Made by a program: the position numbers and the translations under genes
Shown here: piece after piece, positions 5,377 through 12,099 of the stretch
Layout: the number at the start of each line of letters is the position of its first letter
Position numbering within the stretch: the stretch's first letter is position 1
From: Cellvibrionaceae bacterium
GTDB taxonomy: Bacteria > Pseudomonadota > Gammaproteobacteria > Pseudomonadales > Cellvibrionaceae
Assembly (NCBI GenBank): GCA_030597965.1
Contig: JAUVQU010000049.1
Span: 1 to 12,998 of the forward strand
Direction of reading: 5' to 3'
DNA length: 12,998 nucleotides
The notes under the pieces: generated by a model
Told to the model about the DNA's origin: nothing
Databases searched by the model: none
The model's input: the letters and a program-made list of their open reading frames with translations, nothing else

Positions 5377-6510
5377 ATGCGACAGACTTTTGGGGTTAAA
5401 TGTTGGCGAATATTAATGATGCTGGGAGCGTTTTGTTCCTTGAGCGTGACGTCGGTATTCGCTGAATCCTTGGATAATCTTTACCGCCAGTCAGTGATAG
5501 TGGCGTCACAAAGTGAAGCAGCGCGTAATATCGCGGCCAGTAAAGCCCTGAAAATGGTTCTGGTGCGCGCGTCGGGCCGCAGTGAGCTCAAGGGCGACAT
5601 CGTTAAACGGGCACTTACAAAACCGCAACGTTTTATAGAGTCCTTTCATTACGCCGCCGTTAAAGAGGGAAGTTCTCAAATTAAAATTGAACTGACTTTT
5701 TCCGAAGAGCCGGTTAAGGGACTATTACGTGAGGCAGGCCTGCCCATTTGGGCGGATAATCGCCCCTTTGTCCTGGTCTGGCTGGCTACAGAAAGTCACG
5801 CTTTAGGTCGTCAGGCAGTAGGCTATTCAAAAATTCCTGAGGTTGCCAAAAGTTTGCATATATCCGCACAAAACCGTGGCGTGCCGTTGATTCTGCCGCT
5901 GATGGATTTGCGGGATCAGGAGTCACTGGATGCCGATCAAATATGGTCGGTTGATGAAAAGGCCATTGCACAAGCTTCGCAGCGTTACACTGTGGATGCT
6001 GTTTTAGTGGGTCGTTATCGCCAGTTTGACAAGGGCATGTGGTTGGGAGATTGGACATTAATGCACCGAGGTCAGCACTACAGCTTTAGGACGGAGGGTG
6101 CAGCGTTGAAGGGTCTTTTGTCCGCAGGCATTGATACTACCGCATCGTATTTGGCCGATATTTACGCCGTTGTGGCTTCTGCTGAAGACGCGGAATCTTT
6201 AGTAATAGAAGTGGCGGGTATTGAAGACTTTCAGCGGTATATATCGGTTTCAAAATACTTGAATGATTTGACGGTACTTAACTCGGTTGATTTGCTGGGA
6301 TTAGAAGGGCAAACAGCTGTATTTAAGGTGCAAACCGAAGGTCGTGCATCATTATTATTTGATGCGCTGGCGTTGGATAAGCAGCTTGTTGCCGAGTCCG
6401 TCACTCGTTTGCCAATCAGTGTGGCTCCTTCAGGCGTAGCCCCCTCAAACCTAGTCCCAGCTCCAGCAGGTAGCCGTGAGAATCCATTGAGGTTTTACTG
6501 GGTTCGCTAA
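5377..6510 (+). CDS. DUF2066 domain protein, exported, 377 aa
   Basis: An uncharacterised envelope protein of the DUF2066 family, found beside hda in Pseudomonas-like genomes as I recall. The N-terminus is a signal peptide: MRQTFGVKCWR, a hydrophobic core at about 12-26, and cleavage after VFA at 29 before ESLDNLYRQSV. The family core follows: repeated Ala/Ser residues and KALKMVLVRASGRSEL (about 53-68), FIESFHYAAV, and GLPIWADNRPFVLVWLA (about 122-138). After residue 340 it turns Pro/Ala/Ser-rich (VAPSGVAPSNLVPAPAG), a likely flexible tail, before a short basic aromatic end (NPLRFYWVR). TAGG sits a few bases before the ATG, with AAAGG further back, so the start is reasonable. hda begins five bases after the stop, which implies one mRNA. 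No catalytic motif is recognised. Confidence 0.85.
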   Translation: MRQTFGVKCWRILMMLGAFCSLSVTSVFAESLDNLYRQSVIVASQSEAARNIAASKALKMVLVRASGRSELKGDIVKRALTKPQRFIESFHYAAVKEGSSQIKIELTFSEEPVKGLLREAGLPIWADNRPFVLVWLATESHALGRQAVGYSKIPEVAKSLHISAQNRGVPLILPLMDLRDQESLDADQIWSVDEKAIAQASQRYTVDAVLVGRYRQFDKGMWLGDWTLMHRGQHYSFRTEGAALKGLLSAGIDTTASYLADIYAVVASAEDAESLVIEVAGIEDFQRYISVSKYLNDLTVLNSVDLLGLEGQTAVFKVQTEGRASLLFDALALDKQLVAESVTRLPISVAPSGVAPSNLVPAPAGSRENPLRFYWVR

Positions 6511-6515
6511 TTGAG

Positions 6516-7271
6516 ATGACATTACTTCCAAAGCAAAAGCCTTCAAAAAAAAATCTGTCAGGGCAAGTACCCCAGCAGATTCCCCTGCCTGTTTCTTTGA
6601 GCGATGAAGCCACCTTTGGCAATTATTACGCACCGGAAGATGCGGGTAATACGCTGGTCATTAATACCCTTAAAGAGATGCTGCAAGACGATGGCGAACG
6701 CTCCGTATTTATTTGGGGCGCGCAGGGTTGTGGGTTGACACATTTATTGCAGGCGGCCTGTCACTCGGCAGAAATCGACGGTTACAGCGTGCAATACCTG
6801 CCTCTGGATGAGTTGTCTGAATTCCCGCCCGAAGCCTTATTTGATGGTTTGGAGGCAATAGACCTGATTTGCCTTGATGGCATCGAGCATGTGCTGGGTA
6901 AAGAGAGTTGGGAAAAGGCCTTGTTTCATTTATTCAATCGCCTGCGCGATGCGGATAAATGTTTGTTGATGGCGGCCAGTCAGGGGCCCCACGAGTTGCC
7001 AGTGCAGCTACCGGATTTGCGCTCGAGGTTGAGCTGGGGTTTGGTCTACCAGATACAGTCGTTGGACGATGAGCAGAAATTGGCGGCGCTGCAAATGCGA
7101 GCCAAGAGAATGGGATTAGAACTTGCCGCCGATGTTGCACAGTTTATTTTACATCGCGCACCTCGCGGTACGGCACAATTGTTCGAAGCCTTGAGAAACC
7201 TTGATCACGCCTCTTTAAAAGAGCAGCGTCGATTGACGATTCCCTTTGTCAAGCAAGCCCTCAATTATTGA
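6516..7271 (+). CDS. hda: DnaA-related AAA+ protein Hda, DnaA inactivator
   Basis: Hda, bound to the DNA-loaded sliding clamp, stimulates ATP hydrolysis by DnaA and so prevents re-initiation (RIDA). The 251 residues align by eye with E. coli Hda. Near the N-terminus, QIPLPV at 21-26 corresponds to the clamp-binding QLSLPL motif. The Walker A is degenerate, GAQGCGLT at 68-75, with Leu where Lys is usual; E. coli Hda also lacks that Lys. Walker B is DLICLDGIE at 116-124. Box VII is PDLRSRLSWG at 166-175, with Arg171 the likely arginine finger. The end, RRLTIPFVKQAL, matches the E. coli end. About 20 residues precede the clamp motif and contain a run of nine As in the DNA; no other ATG, GTG or TTG start lies between. 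The gene starts five bases after DUF2066 without a clear Shine-Dalgarno, so coupled translation is likely. Confidence 0.93.
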   Translation: MTLLPKQKPSKKNLSGQVPQQIPLPVSLSDEATFGNYYAPEDAGNTLVINTLKEMLQDDGERSVFIWGAQGCGLTHLLQAACHSAEIDGYSVQYLPLDELSEFPPEALFDGLEAIDLICLDGIEHVLGKESWEKALFHLFNRLRDADKCLLMAASQGPHELPVQLPDLRSRLSWGLVYQIQSLDDEQKLAALQMRAKRMGLELAADVAQFILHRAPRGTAQLFEALRNLDHASLKEQRRLTIPFVKQALNY

Positions 7272-7300
7272 GTGTCGTGGTTTTCGCTGCCTGTTATGCG

Positions 7301-7328
7301 TGTAGGTCGGACTAGCGTCCGACCTACA
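7301..7328. repeat. Perfect 12-bp-stem palindrome between hda and the ABC1 gene, REP-like
   Basis: TGTAGGTCGGAC (7301-7312), a TAGC loop, then the exact complement GTCCGACCTACA (7317-7328). It lies in the 74-base gap between convergent genes. No T-run follows on either strand, so it is not a classical intrinsic terminator. The GTAGGTCGGA core resembles widespread extragenic palindromes of proteobacteria as I recall them. It may still slow or end transcription from both sides. Confidence 0.8.
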
Positions 7329-7345
7329 GAGGTAAACTCTAGCTT

Positions 7346-8644
7346 CTAGAACTGCATCCTGGGATCACTGAACAAATCCATATCTGGAATCAACAGCTGA
7401 ATATAGCGATCAAAATATAAGAACTGTTTCATTAATAGGGTGAATGATGCGGGAAAGCGAATCCCGTGCGACTTGCCGATCTGTGCCAAATCAATCATCA
7501 ACTGATTAATATCGTCAGCCACGGCAGTGCTATCGTTCGGATTTAAAGTGGCGGTTTGCTCAACGAGATTTTTAATGTCCGCCGCCAGCTTATTGGAGTC
7601 CACCTTTTGTGAGGTCATACCCACGGTCACCATAGCTTCGGCGACCTGCTGGTAGTTGGCACGGTCAATACCCTCTATCAGTGAGAGCATGGCTTTCCAG
7701 GCTTCCGGCTTAATGTGCCCAACCATACCGAAATCGATAAAACCCAAGCGCCCATCGGTGAGTAACATAATGTTACCACCGTGCAGATCAGCATGAAAAA
7801 CCTCGCACTTGGTTAGGCTGGCCAACCACGTATTCATACCTGTGATTAGCACAGCGGCCGGGTTGTCGGTGTACTGCCGCAGCTCGTCATAATCTACCAG
7901 TGGTACTCCGTGGAAGCGTTCCATCGTTAGTACTTGTTCACTTGAGGCCTGGCGATAAGGTCGAGGTGCGGTGACCTCGGTAATACCTTCGTGTTGTAAA
8001 AACAGATTAAAACTGTCGAGGTTATTAGCCTCTTTAATGAAGTCACATTCATCGGCCATGGATTGGTACATGGTGGAAACAATGTCGGTAATGGACTCTT
8101 TGCTCATGCCGGGTGAGACCAATTCCATCAGTCGTGACATGACAAAGATTACGTTCATGTCAGTGGAGATGATGGTTGCCACGCCGGGCTTTTGCACTTT
8201 AATCACCACGTCTTCACCAGAGGTTAAGGTGGCGGCGTGTACCTGTGCAATAGAGGCCGAGGCTAACGGCTTCGGGTCAATGTGACTAAATAGTGAGGAA
8301 ATGGGTTTGTCTAAAGATGACTCCATGACCTTGCGCACTTCCTCAAACGGAATTGGCTGTACCTGGTCCAGGCAGTCTTGAAAGGCTTCTACATAATCAG
8401 GCGGAAACAGCGAGGGTGAACTGGCAATAAATTGCCCCAGCTTAATGTAGGTGGCGCCCAGTTGTTGAAATAGATCGCGCACTTCGGTTGCTTCTGGTTT
8501 GCGGCGTTGAATTAACCATGAAGCCGCCTTTGGCGAAACAACGCCCATGGTTTTACCGATGCGCAACATGCTTTGCGCACCTTGCTGAGCCGTGCGTACA
8601 CCACCGGTGAGGCGATTAAATAAATTGGGTTTTTTCTGTTTCAT
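7346..8644 (-). CDS. ABC1/AarF (UbiB-type) atypical kinase family protein, 432 aa
   Basis: An atypical protein-kinase-like fold; family members (UbiB, Coq8) support ubiquinone synthesis or lipid handling, probably through ATPase activity. Family motifs are all present: KLGQ at 68-71, the alanine-type loop LASASIAQVH at 127-136 replacing the usual Gly-rich loop, the ATP lysine in VVIKVQKPG (Lys149), acidic residues in DECDFIKEANN (198-208), the catalytic loop HADLHGGN at 284-291 (Asp286, Asn291) and DFG at 304-306. E. coli UbiB is about 546 residues with two C-terminal membrane helices. This protein stops at 432 with no clear membrane segment, so it is better called an ABC1-family protein than UbiB. 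No Shine-Dalgarno is evident. It follows sppA by 34 bases and ends the five-gene run. Confidence 0.88.
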   Translation of the reverse strand: MKQKKPNLFNRLTGGVRTAQQGAQSMLRIGKTMGVVSPKAASWLIQRRKPEATEVRDLFQQLGATYIKLGQFIASSPSLFPPDYVEAFQDCLDQVQPIPFEEVRKVMESSLDKPISSLFSHIDPKPLASASIAQVHAATLTSGEDVVIKVQKPGVATIISTDMNVIFVMSRLMELVSPGMSKESITDIVSTMYQSMADECDFIKEANNLDSFNLFLQHEGITEVTAPRPYRQASSEQVLTMERFHGVPLVDYDELRQYTDNPAAVLITGMNTWLASLTKCEVFHADLHGGNIMLLTDGRLGFIDFGMVGHIKPEAWKAMLSLIEGIDRANYQQVAEAMVTVGMTSQKVDSNKLAADIKNLVEQTATLNPNDSTAVADDINQLMIDLAQIGKSHGIRFPASFTLLMKQFLYFDRYIQLLIPDMDLFSDPRMQF

Positions 8645-8678
8645 AAGATATTAATAATTGATGAATGGTCGTGCCACA

Positions 8679-10523
8679 TTAATGTGCGGCGCATTCTAAA
8701 CAGAGGATTTGAATGCGTTTGGGGTCAAGCTCAGCCTTGCTAAAATCAGTACTGCCGAGCAGCGGCTTAAAAAGAGTTTTTAGCTGTATTAGCCAGGCGC
8801 TATCGGCGCTGGCAAGGCTTACGCCGCCATTCAGTCCGCGAGCCAGCTCTTGGGCAAACTGCTCTTGCGGTGTCAGCGCCTTGCGGATTTCCTTAACGCC
8901 ATAGTTATTAAGGTTGGCGTATTGGGCAGAAGCGGCAATGGCATCGTCGAGAGAGCCCAGTTGATCCACCAGACCGAGTTGTTGGGCGGCTTTGCCGGTC
9001 CAAACACGACCTTGAGCCATGGTGTCGACTCTTTCGGGTGTTGTCTTTCGGGCTTCTGCCACGATGTTCAGGAATTTCCGATACACATGGGTTACACCCT
9101 GCTGCAGTACATTGGCGGCCAGCGGTGAAAGCTCACGGTCCAGACGCAATGAGCCAGCCAGATCCGTAGTGCCTAAACCATCAGTGTGAATGCCCAGTTT
9201 TGTCAGTGATTTTTCAAAGGTGGGGAAGGCGCTAAACACGCCAATGGAGCCGGTAATAGTGGTTGGTGTGGCCCAGACTTCATCGCTGGCCATGGCGATC
9301 CAATAGCCACCGGAGGCGGCGACACTGCCCATGGATACAATAACGGGGATGCCTTGGTCACGAGTGGCTTGTAATTCCTGGCGAATAACTTCAGAAGCAA
9401 AGGCACTGCCGCCACCGCTGTCGATTCGAAGTACTAATGCCTTAATGCTTTTGTCAGCGCGGGCATCGCGAATCAGTGTGCTGAGTGTGCTGCTACCGAT
9501 AGTGCCTTCTGGTTGCTCACCATCAAGAATCATACCGCTGGCGGTCAGCAGGCCAATGTTGTGTTCATATTTGGGTTGTTCGGCATTGGTAAAGGCGAGG
9601 TAATCCAGGTGGTTGAGCGCGCGGTATTGGCCTTCTTTTTCGCCGTAACGTTTGATCATGCGATTGCGCAGGTTTGTATTGCTGTTGATGTCGTCGACTA
9701 AACCAAGGCGCAGTGCAAGAGATGCAGTATCGCCACCCGCTTGGGCGAGGTGTTGATCAATGTTGTTGATGTAGTCGTTCAGAGTGCCAGCTTTGAGGTT
9801 GCGAGCAACTTCAACTTGTTCGGTATAGGTTTGCCATAGGTCATTCAGCCATAGACTATTGTGCTCACGTGAGGCCTCCGACATTTCATTTTGCAGGTAG
9901 GGCTCTACGGCATCTTTATAGGTGCCGGCGCGGAACACATGGTAGTTCAGGGAAAGTTTGTCGAGGATGTCTTTATAGTAATAGCGGTAGCTACTGTAAC
10001 CGGTGACTAGAACGGCTCCCATTGGATTGAGGTGTATCTCATCCGCATGGCTGGCCAAGTAGTATTGATCTTGGGTGTAATTATCGCTGATGGCGAGTAC
10101 GGGTTTACCACTGCTTTTGAAGGCTTCAATTGCGGTGCCAATTTCTTGCAGTTTACTTAAGCCTCCACCCCGTAAATGTTGCAGTTCTAGCACAACACTG
10201 TTGATGCGCTTGTCATCGCGGGCGCGTTTGAGGACTTCCACCACATCTCGGACTCGGGTTTCCGCTTGCTCTGGGCTACTTTGCGCCATGATTTGAGTAA
10301 GGGGGGCGGTGTAGCTGTACTGATCGACCAACAAACCGCTGATGTTTAAGCGCAGGGCTGTGTCAGCGGGCATTTGTGCGACATGCTGAGAGCTGAACGC
10401 AAAAAAGATAATCAGCGCGATAACGATAAAAATAATATTGGCCAGCGCGGTGCGGATCCAGGTGATTAAAGCCCACATGGCACCGAAGAGACGGCGAATA
10501 ATTCCAGGTTTTGTCGAAGTCAT
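8679..10523 (-). CDS. sppA: Signal peptide peptidase SppA, long (67K) type
   Basis: An inner-membrane serine protease, active site facing the periplasm, that degrades signal peptides left after secretion. The 614 residues match E. coli SppA (618). One N-terminal membrane helix lies at about 25-45, followed by two tandem ClpP-like domains. The general-base Lys203 is in FRAGTYKDAVEP (Lys209 in E. coli). The nucleophile Ser404 is in SMGSVAASGGYWIA (Ser409 in E. coli). RIDSGGGSAFASE at 367-379 is another family hallmark. The protein ends with a CLEC motif (CxxC) close to its C-terminus, which resembles other long SppA proteins. A GAGGAA before the ATG supports the start. It lies 31 bases after DUF2069 and 34 before the ABC1 gene. 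Confidence 0.96.
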   Translation of the reverse strand: MTSTKPGIIRRLFGAMWALITWIRTALANIIFIVIALIIFFAFSSQHVAQMPADTALRLNISGLLVDQYSYTAPLTQIMAQSSPEQAETRVRDVVEVLKRARDDKRINSVVLELQHLRGGGLSKLQEIGTAIEAFKSSGKPVLAISDNYTQDQYYLASHADEIHLNPMGAVLVTGYSSYRYYYKDILDKLSLNYHVFRAGTYKDAVEPYLQNEMSEASREHNSLWLNDLWQTYTEQVEVARNLKAGTLNDYINNIDQHLAQAGGDTASLALRLGLVDDINSNTNLRNRMIKRYGEKEGQYRALNHLDYLAFTNAEQPKYEHNIGLLTASGMILDGEQPEGTIGSSTLSTLIRDARADKSIKALVLRIDSGGGSAFASEVIRQELQATRDQGIPVIVSMGSVAASGGYWIAMASDEVWATPTTITGSIGVFSAFPTFEKSLTKLGIHTDGLGTTDLAGSLRLDRELSPLAANVLQQGVTHVYRKFLNIVAEARKTTPERVDTMAQGRVWTGKAAQQLGLVDQLGSLDDAIAASAQYANLNNYGVKEIRKALTPQEQFAQELARGLNGGVSLASADSAWLIQLKTLFKPLLGSTDFSKAELDPKRIQILCLECAAH

Positions 10524-10554
10524 AGTGCCGTTTCCTCACTGAAAGACGAATGTG

Positions 10555-10950
10555 TTATGTGTTTTGCTCTGCCGCGTCGAGCGCTAGTTGATGTTTCCAG
10601 GCTTTGAGCCAGCGACTGGTGAACATGGCGCTGGTGAATACACTGACGACCAGCAATAGTTGTAGCCAGTCCGTCACAGCTGCTTGCTCGGACATTGCGA
10701 TAGGCACAATAAATAAAAAGTACGCCAGTGAAATAAAGCAGAGCCAATCGTAACTGCGGGCATTGTCTTTCCAAATACCCATGGCCGGCAAGAGCAAAGG
10801 TACCCATTGTATGGCTAATATCACGAAAGAGAATTCCTCGCGGTTCAAGTTCAGCCAGCCGTAGAGCGCAAGCAGGCAGACATAGCTGGCCAGAAAAATT
10901 TGGCGGCAGCTCTTTAAGGGCTGGGGTATCAGAGGTGATTGTGAATACAT
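10555..10950 (-). CDS. DUF2069 integral membrane protein, 131 aa
   Basis: A small inner-membrane protein of unknown function, DUF2069 family by its pattern. Four hydrophobic segments are visible: about 16-36, 42-60 (containing IQWVPLLLPAMGIW), 67-87 (YDWLCFISLAYFLFIVP) and 94-112. They are followed by a short soluble tail. The central QWVPLLLPAMG and SYDWLCFISLAYF segments are characteristic. There is no strong Shine-Dalgarno before the ATG, so translation may depend on wrbA 31 bases upstream. It sits between wrbA and sppA. Confidence 0.82.
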   Translation of the reverse strand: MYSQSPLIPQPLKSCRQIFLASYVCLLALYGWLNLNREEFSFVILAIQWVPLLLPAMGIWKDNARSYDWLCFISLAYFLFIVPIAMSEQAAVTDWLQLLLVVSVFTSAMFTSRWLKAWKHQLALDAAEQNT

Positions 10951-10981
10951 AATGTTTGTCGTAGTTATTGAGTCAGTGTTA

Positions 10982-11581
10982 TTAGGTCAGCTTGAGTGCG
11001 ATGCCAGCGGTTCGTTTACCGAGGGCCTGACAGAGTGATCTTTCTTCCCGACTTAATGGCCGCTGACCATCTGCACCGGCCAGATGGGAGGCGCCATAAG
11101 GTGTGCCGCCGGAGGTGGTGGCCATGAGTTCTGGTTGTGAGTAGGGCAGCCCGATGATGATCATACCGTGGTGTAGCAGGGGAATCATCATGCTCATCAG
11201 TGTGGTTTCCTGACCGCCATGCATACTGCCGGTAGAGGTAAAACAGGCGGCAGGTTTGCCCGTTAGGTTGCCGTTTAGCCAAAGATCGCCGGTTGAATCA
11301 ATAAAATGTTTTAACGGGGCGGCCATATTGCCAAAGCGCGTGGGGCTGCCGAGTATTAAACCGCTGCAATTGCGTAATTCTTCGCGGGTGCAGTAGGGTG
11401 CGCCTTCACTGGGGATGTCATCTTCCGTTTGGGCGGTATTGACGGATACTGCCGGAACAGTTCGTACTTTGGCTTCTATCTTGCCGTCCGCCTGTTCAAT
11501 GCCACGCGCGATATCGAGCGCCATATCAGCACAGGCACCTGTGCGTGAATAATAAAGTACGAGGACGTAAGGCAGTGACAT
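10982..11581 (-). CDS. wrbA: WrbA-type NAD(P)H:quinone oxidoreductase (flavodoxin fold)
   Basis: An FMN-dependent enzyme that reduces quinones by two electrons, limiting semiquinone radicals; usually a cytosolic tetramer. The 199 residues fit WrbA (E. coli 198). The FMN phosphate loop is YYSRTGACADMA at 10-21. The isoalloxazine-contact segments are GSPTRFGNMAAP at 78-89 and STGSMHGGQET at 116-126. PYGASHLAG at 161-169 is a WrbA hallmark. AAAGGA about seven bases before the ATG supports the start. It begins 24 bases after the arsC-like gene, with which it is paired in Pseudomonas as I recall. The E. coli name (Trp repressor binding) should not be read as a function here. Confidence 0.94.
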   Translation of the reverse strand: MSLPYVLVLYYSRTGACADMALDIARGIEQADGKIEAKVRTVPAVSVNTAQTEDDIPSEGAPYCTREELRNCSGLILGSPTRFGNMAAPLKHFIDSTGDLWLNGNLTGKPAACFTSTGSMHGGQETTLMSMMIPLLHHGMIIIGLPYSQPELMATTSGGTPYGASHLAGADGQRPLSREERSLCQALGKRTAGIALKLT

Positions 11582-11605
11582 GCTGATCCTTTAAAATAGA
11601 GAGTA

Positions 11606-11950
11606 TTAAATTAGGTCGAGTACATTTTCAGGGGGGCGGCCCAGTACGGCTTTATTACCTTTGACCACAATAGGGCGTTCAATCAGCTTAGGGTTTTTCA
11701 CCATGGCTTGAATCAACTGAGCGTTGCTCAACTCAGGGTCTTTGAGGTTGTTCTCTTTGTAAGCGTCTTCACCTTTACGCAGCAGTTCACGTGGGGTGAT
11801 ACCTAGTTTATAAATTAAATCTTCAAGAATACTGGCACTCGGCGGGGTTTCTAAATAGAGCACAATCTCGGCTGAGACGTTGTTTTCTTCTAATAGATTC
11901 AACGTCTGGCGCGACTTTGAACAGCGAGGGTTGTGGTAAATGGTGACCAT
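11606..11950 (-). CDS. arsC: ArsC/YfgD-family reductase, arsenate reductase-like
   Basis: A small cytosolic thioredoxin-fold protein of the glutaredoxin-dependent arsenate reductase family. The 114 residues are closest to E. coli YfgD (119) by eye: YHNPRCSKSRQTLNLL at 5-20, LYLETPP at 31-37 and RPIVVKGNKAVLGRPPE at 92-108. Cys10 is the likely catalytic cysteine. Arg58, Arg92 and Arg105 sit exactly two positions before Arg60, Arg94 and Arg107 of plasmid R773 ArsC (Cys12), so the anion-binding triad is kept. No arsR, arsB or arsH is nearby, so a general reductase role is as likely as arsenic resistance. AAAGGA before the ATG supports the start. It heads the run that continues into wrbA. Confidence 0.9.
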   Translation of the reverse strand: MVTIYHNPRCSKSRQTLNLLEENNVSAEIVLYLETPPSASILEDLIYKLGITPRELLRKGEDAYKENNLKDPELSNAQLIQAMVKNPKLIERPIVVKGNKAVLGRPPENVLDLI

Positions 11951-12099
11951 GTGCTGAATATCCTTTAATGTTGCTTCCTAGGGTTACTAAAAATTACTGA
12001 CTTTAGAGAAGCCCTTATACAAAATCGGGCTATTGTAACCATTAACGTCTCTGACCCCAATGGTATATATAGAGTTCTGTACAATTTTGAGTAATTACT
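11951..12099. other. Divergent promoter region between the arsC-like gene and yihY
   Basis: 149 AT-rich bases with start signals for both directions. The minus-strand candidate is described separately. For yihY, TTAACG (12042-12047), a 16-base spacer and TATATA (12064-12069) give a fair sigma-70 match about 30 bases before the ATG. The two candidate promoters overlap back to back. Confidence 0.45.
12032..12060 (-). promoter_or_regulatory. Candidate sigma-70 promoter of the arsC-wrbA-DUF2069-sppA-ABC1 run
   Basis: On the minus strand, TTGGGG (12060-12055), a 17-base spacer and TACAAT (12037-12032) lie about 80 bases before the arsC-like ATG. The -10 matches five of six positions and the -35 three of six, at ideal spacing. 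Confidence 0.42.

Noticed and set aside
8713..10296. Several open frames on the plus strand opposite sppA
   Set aside because: They are antisense to a full-length conserved SppA and show no independent coding evidence.
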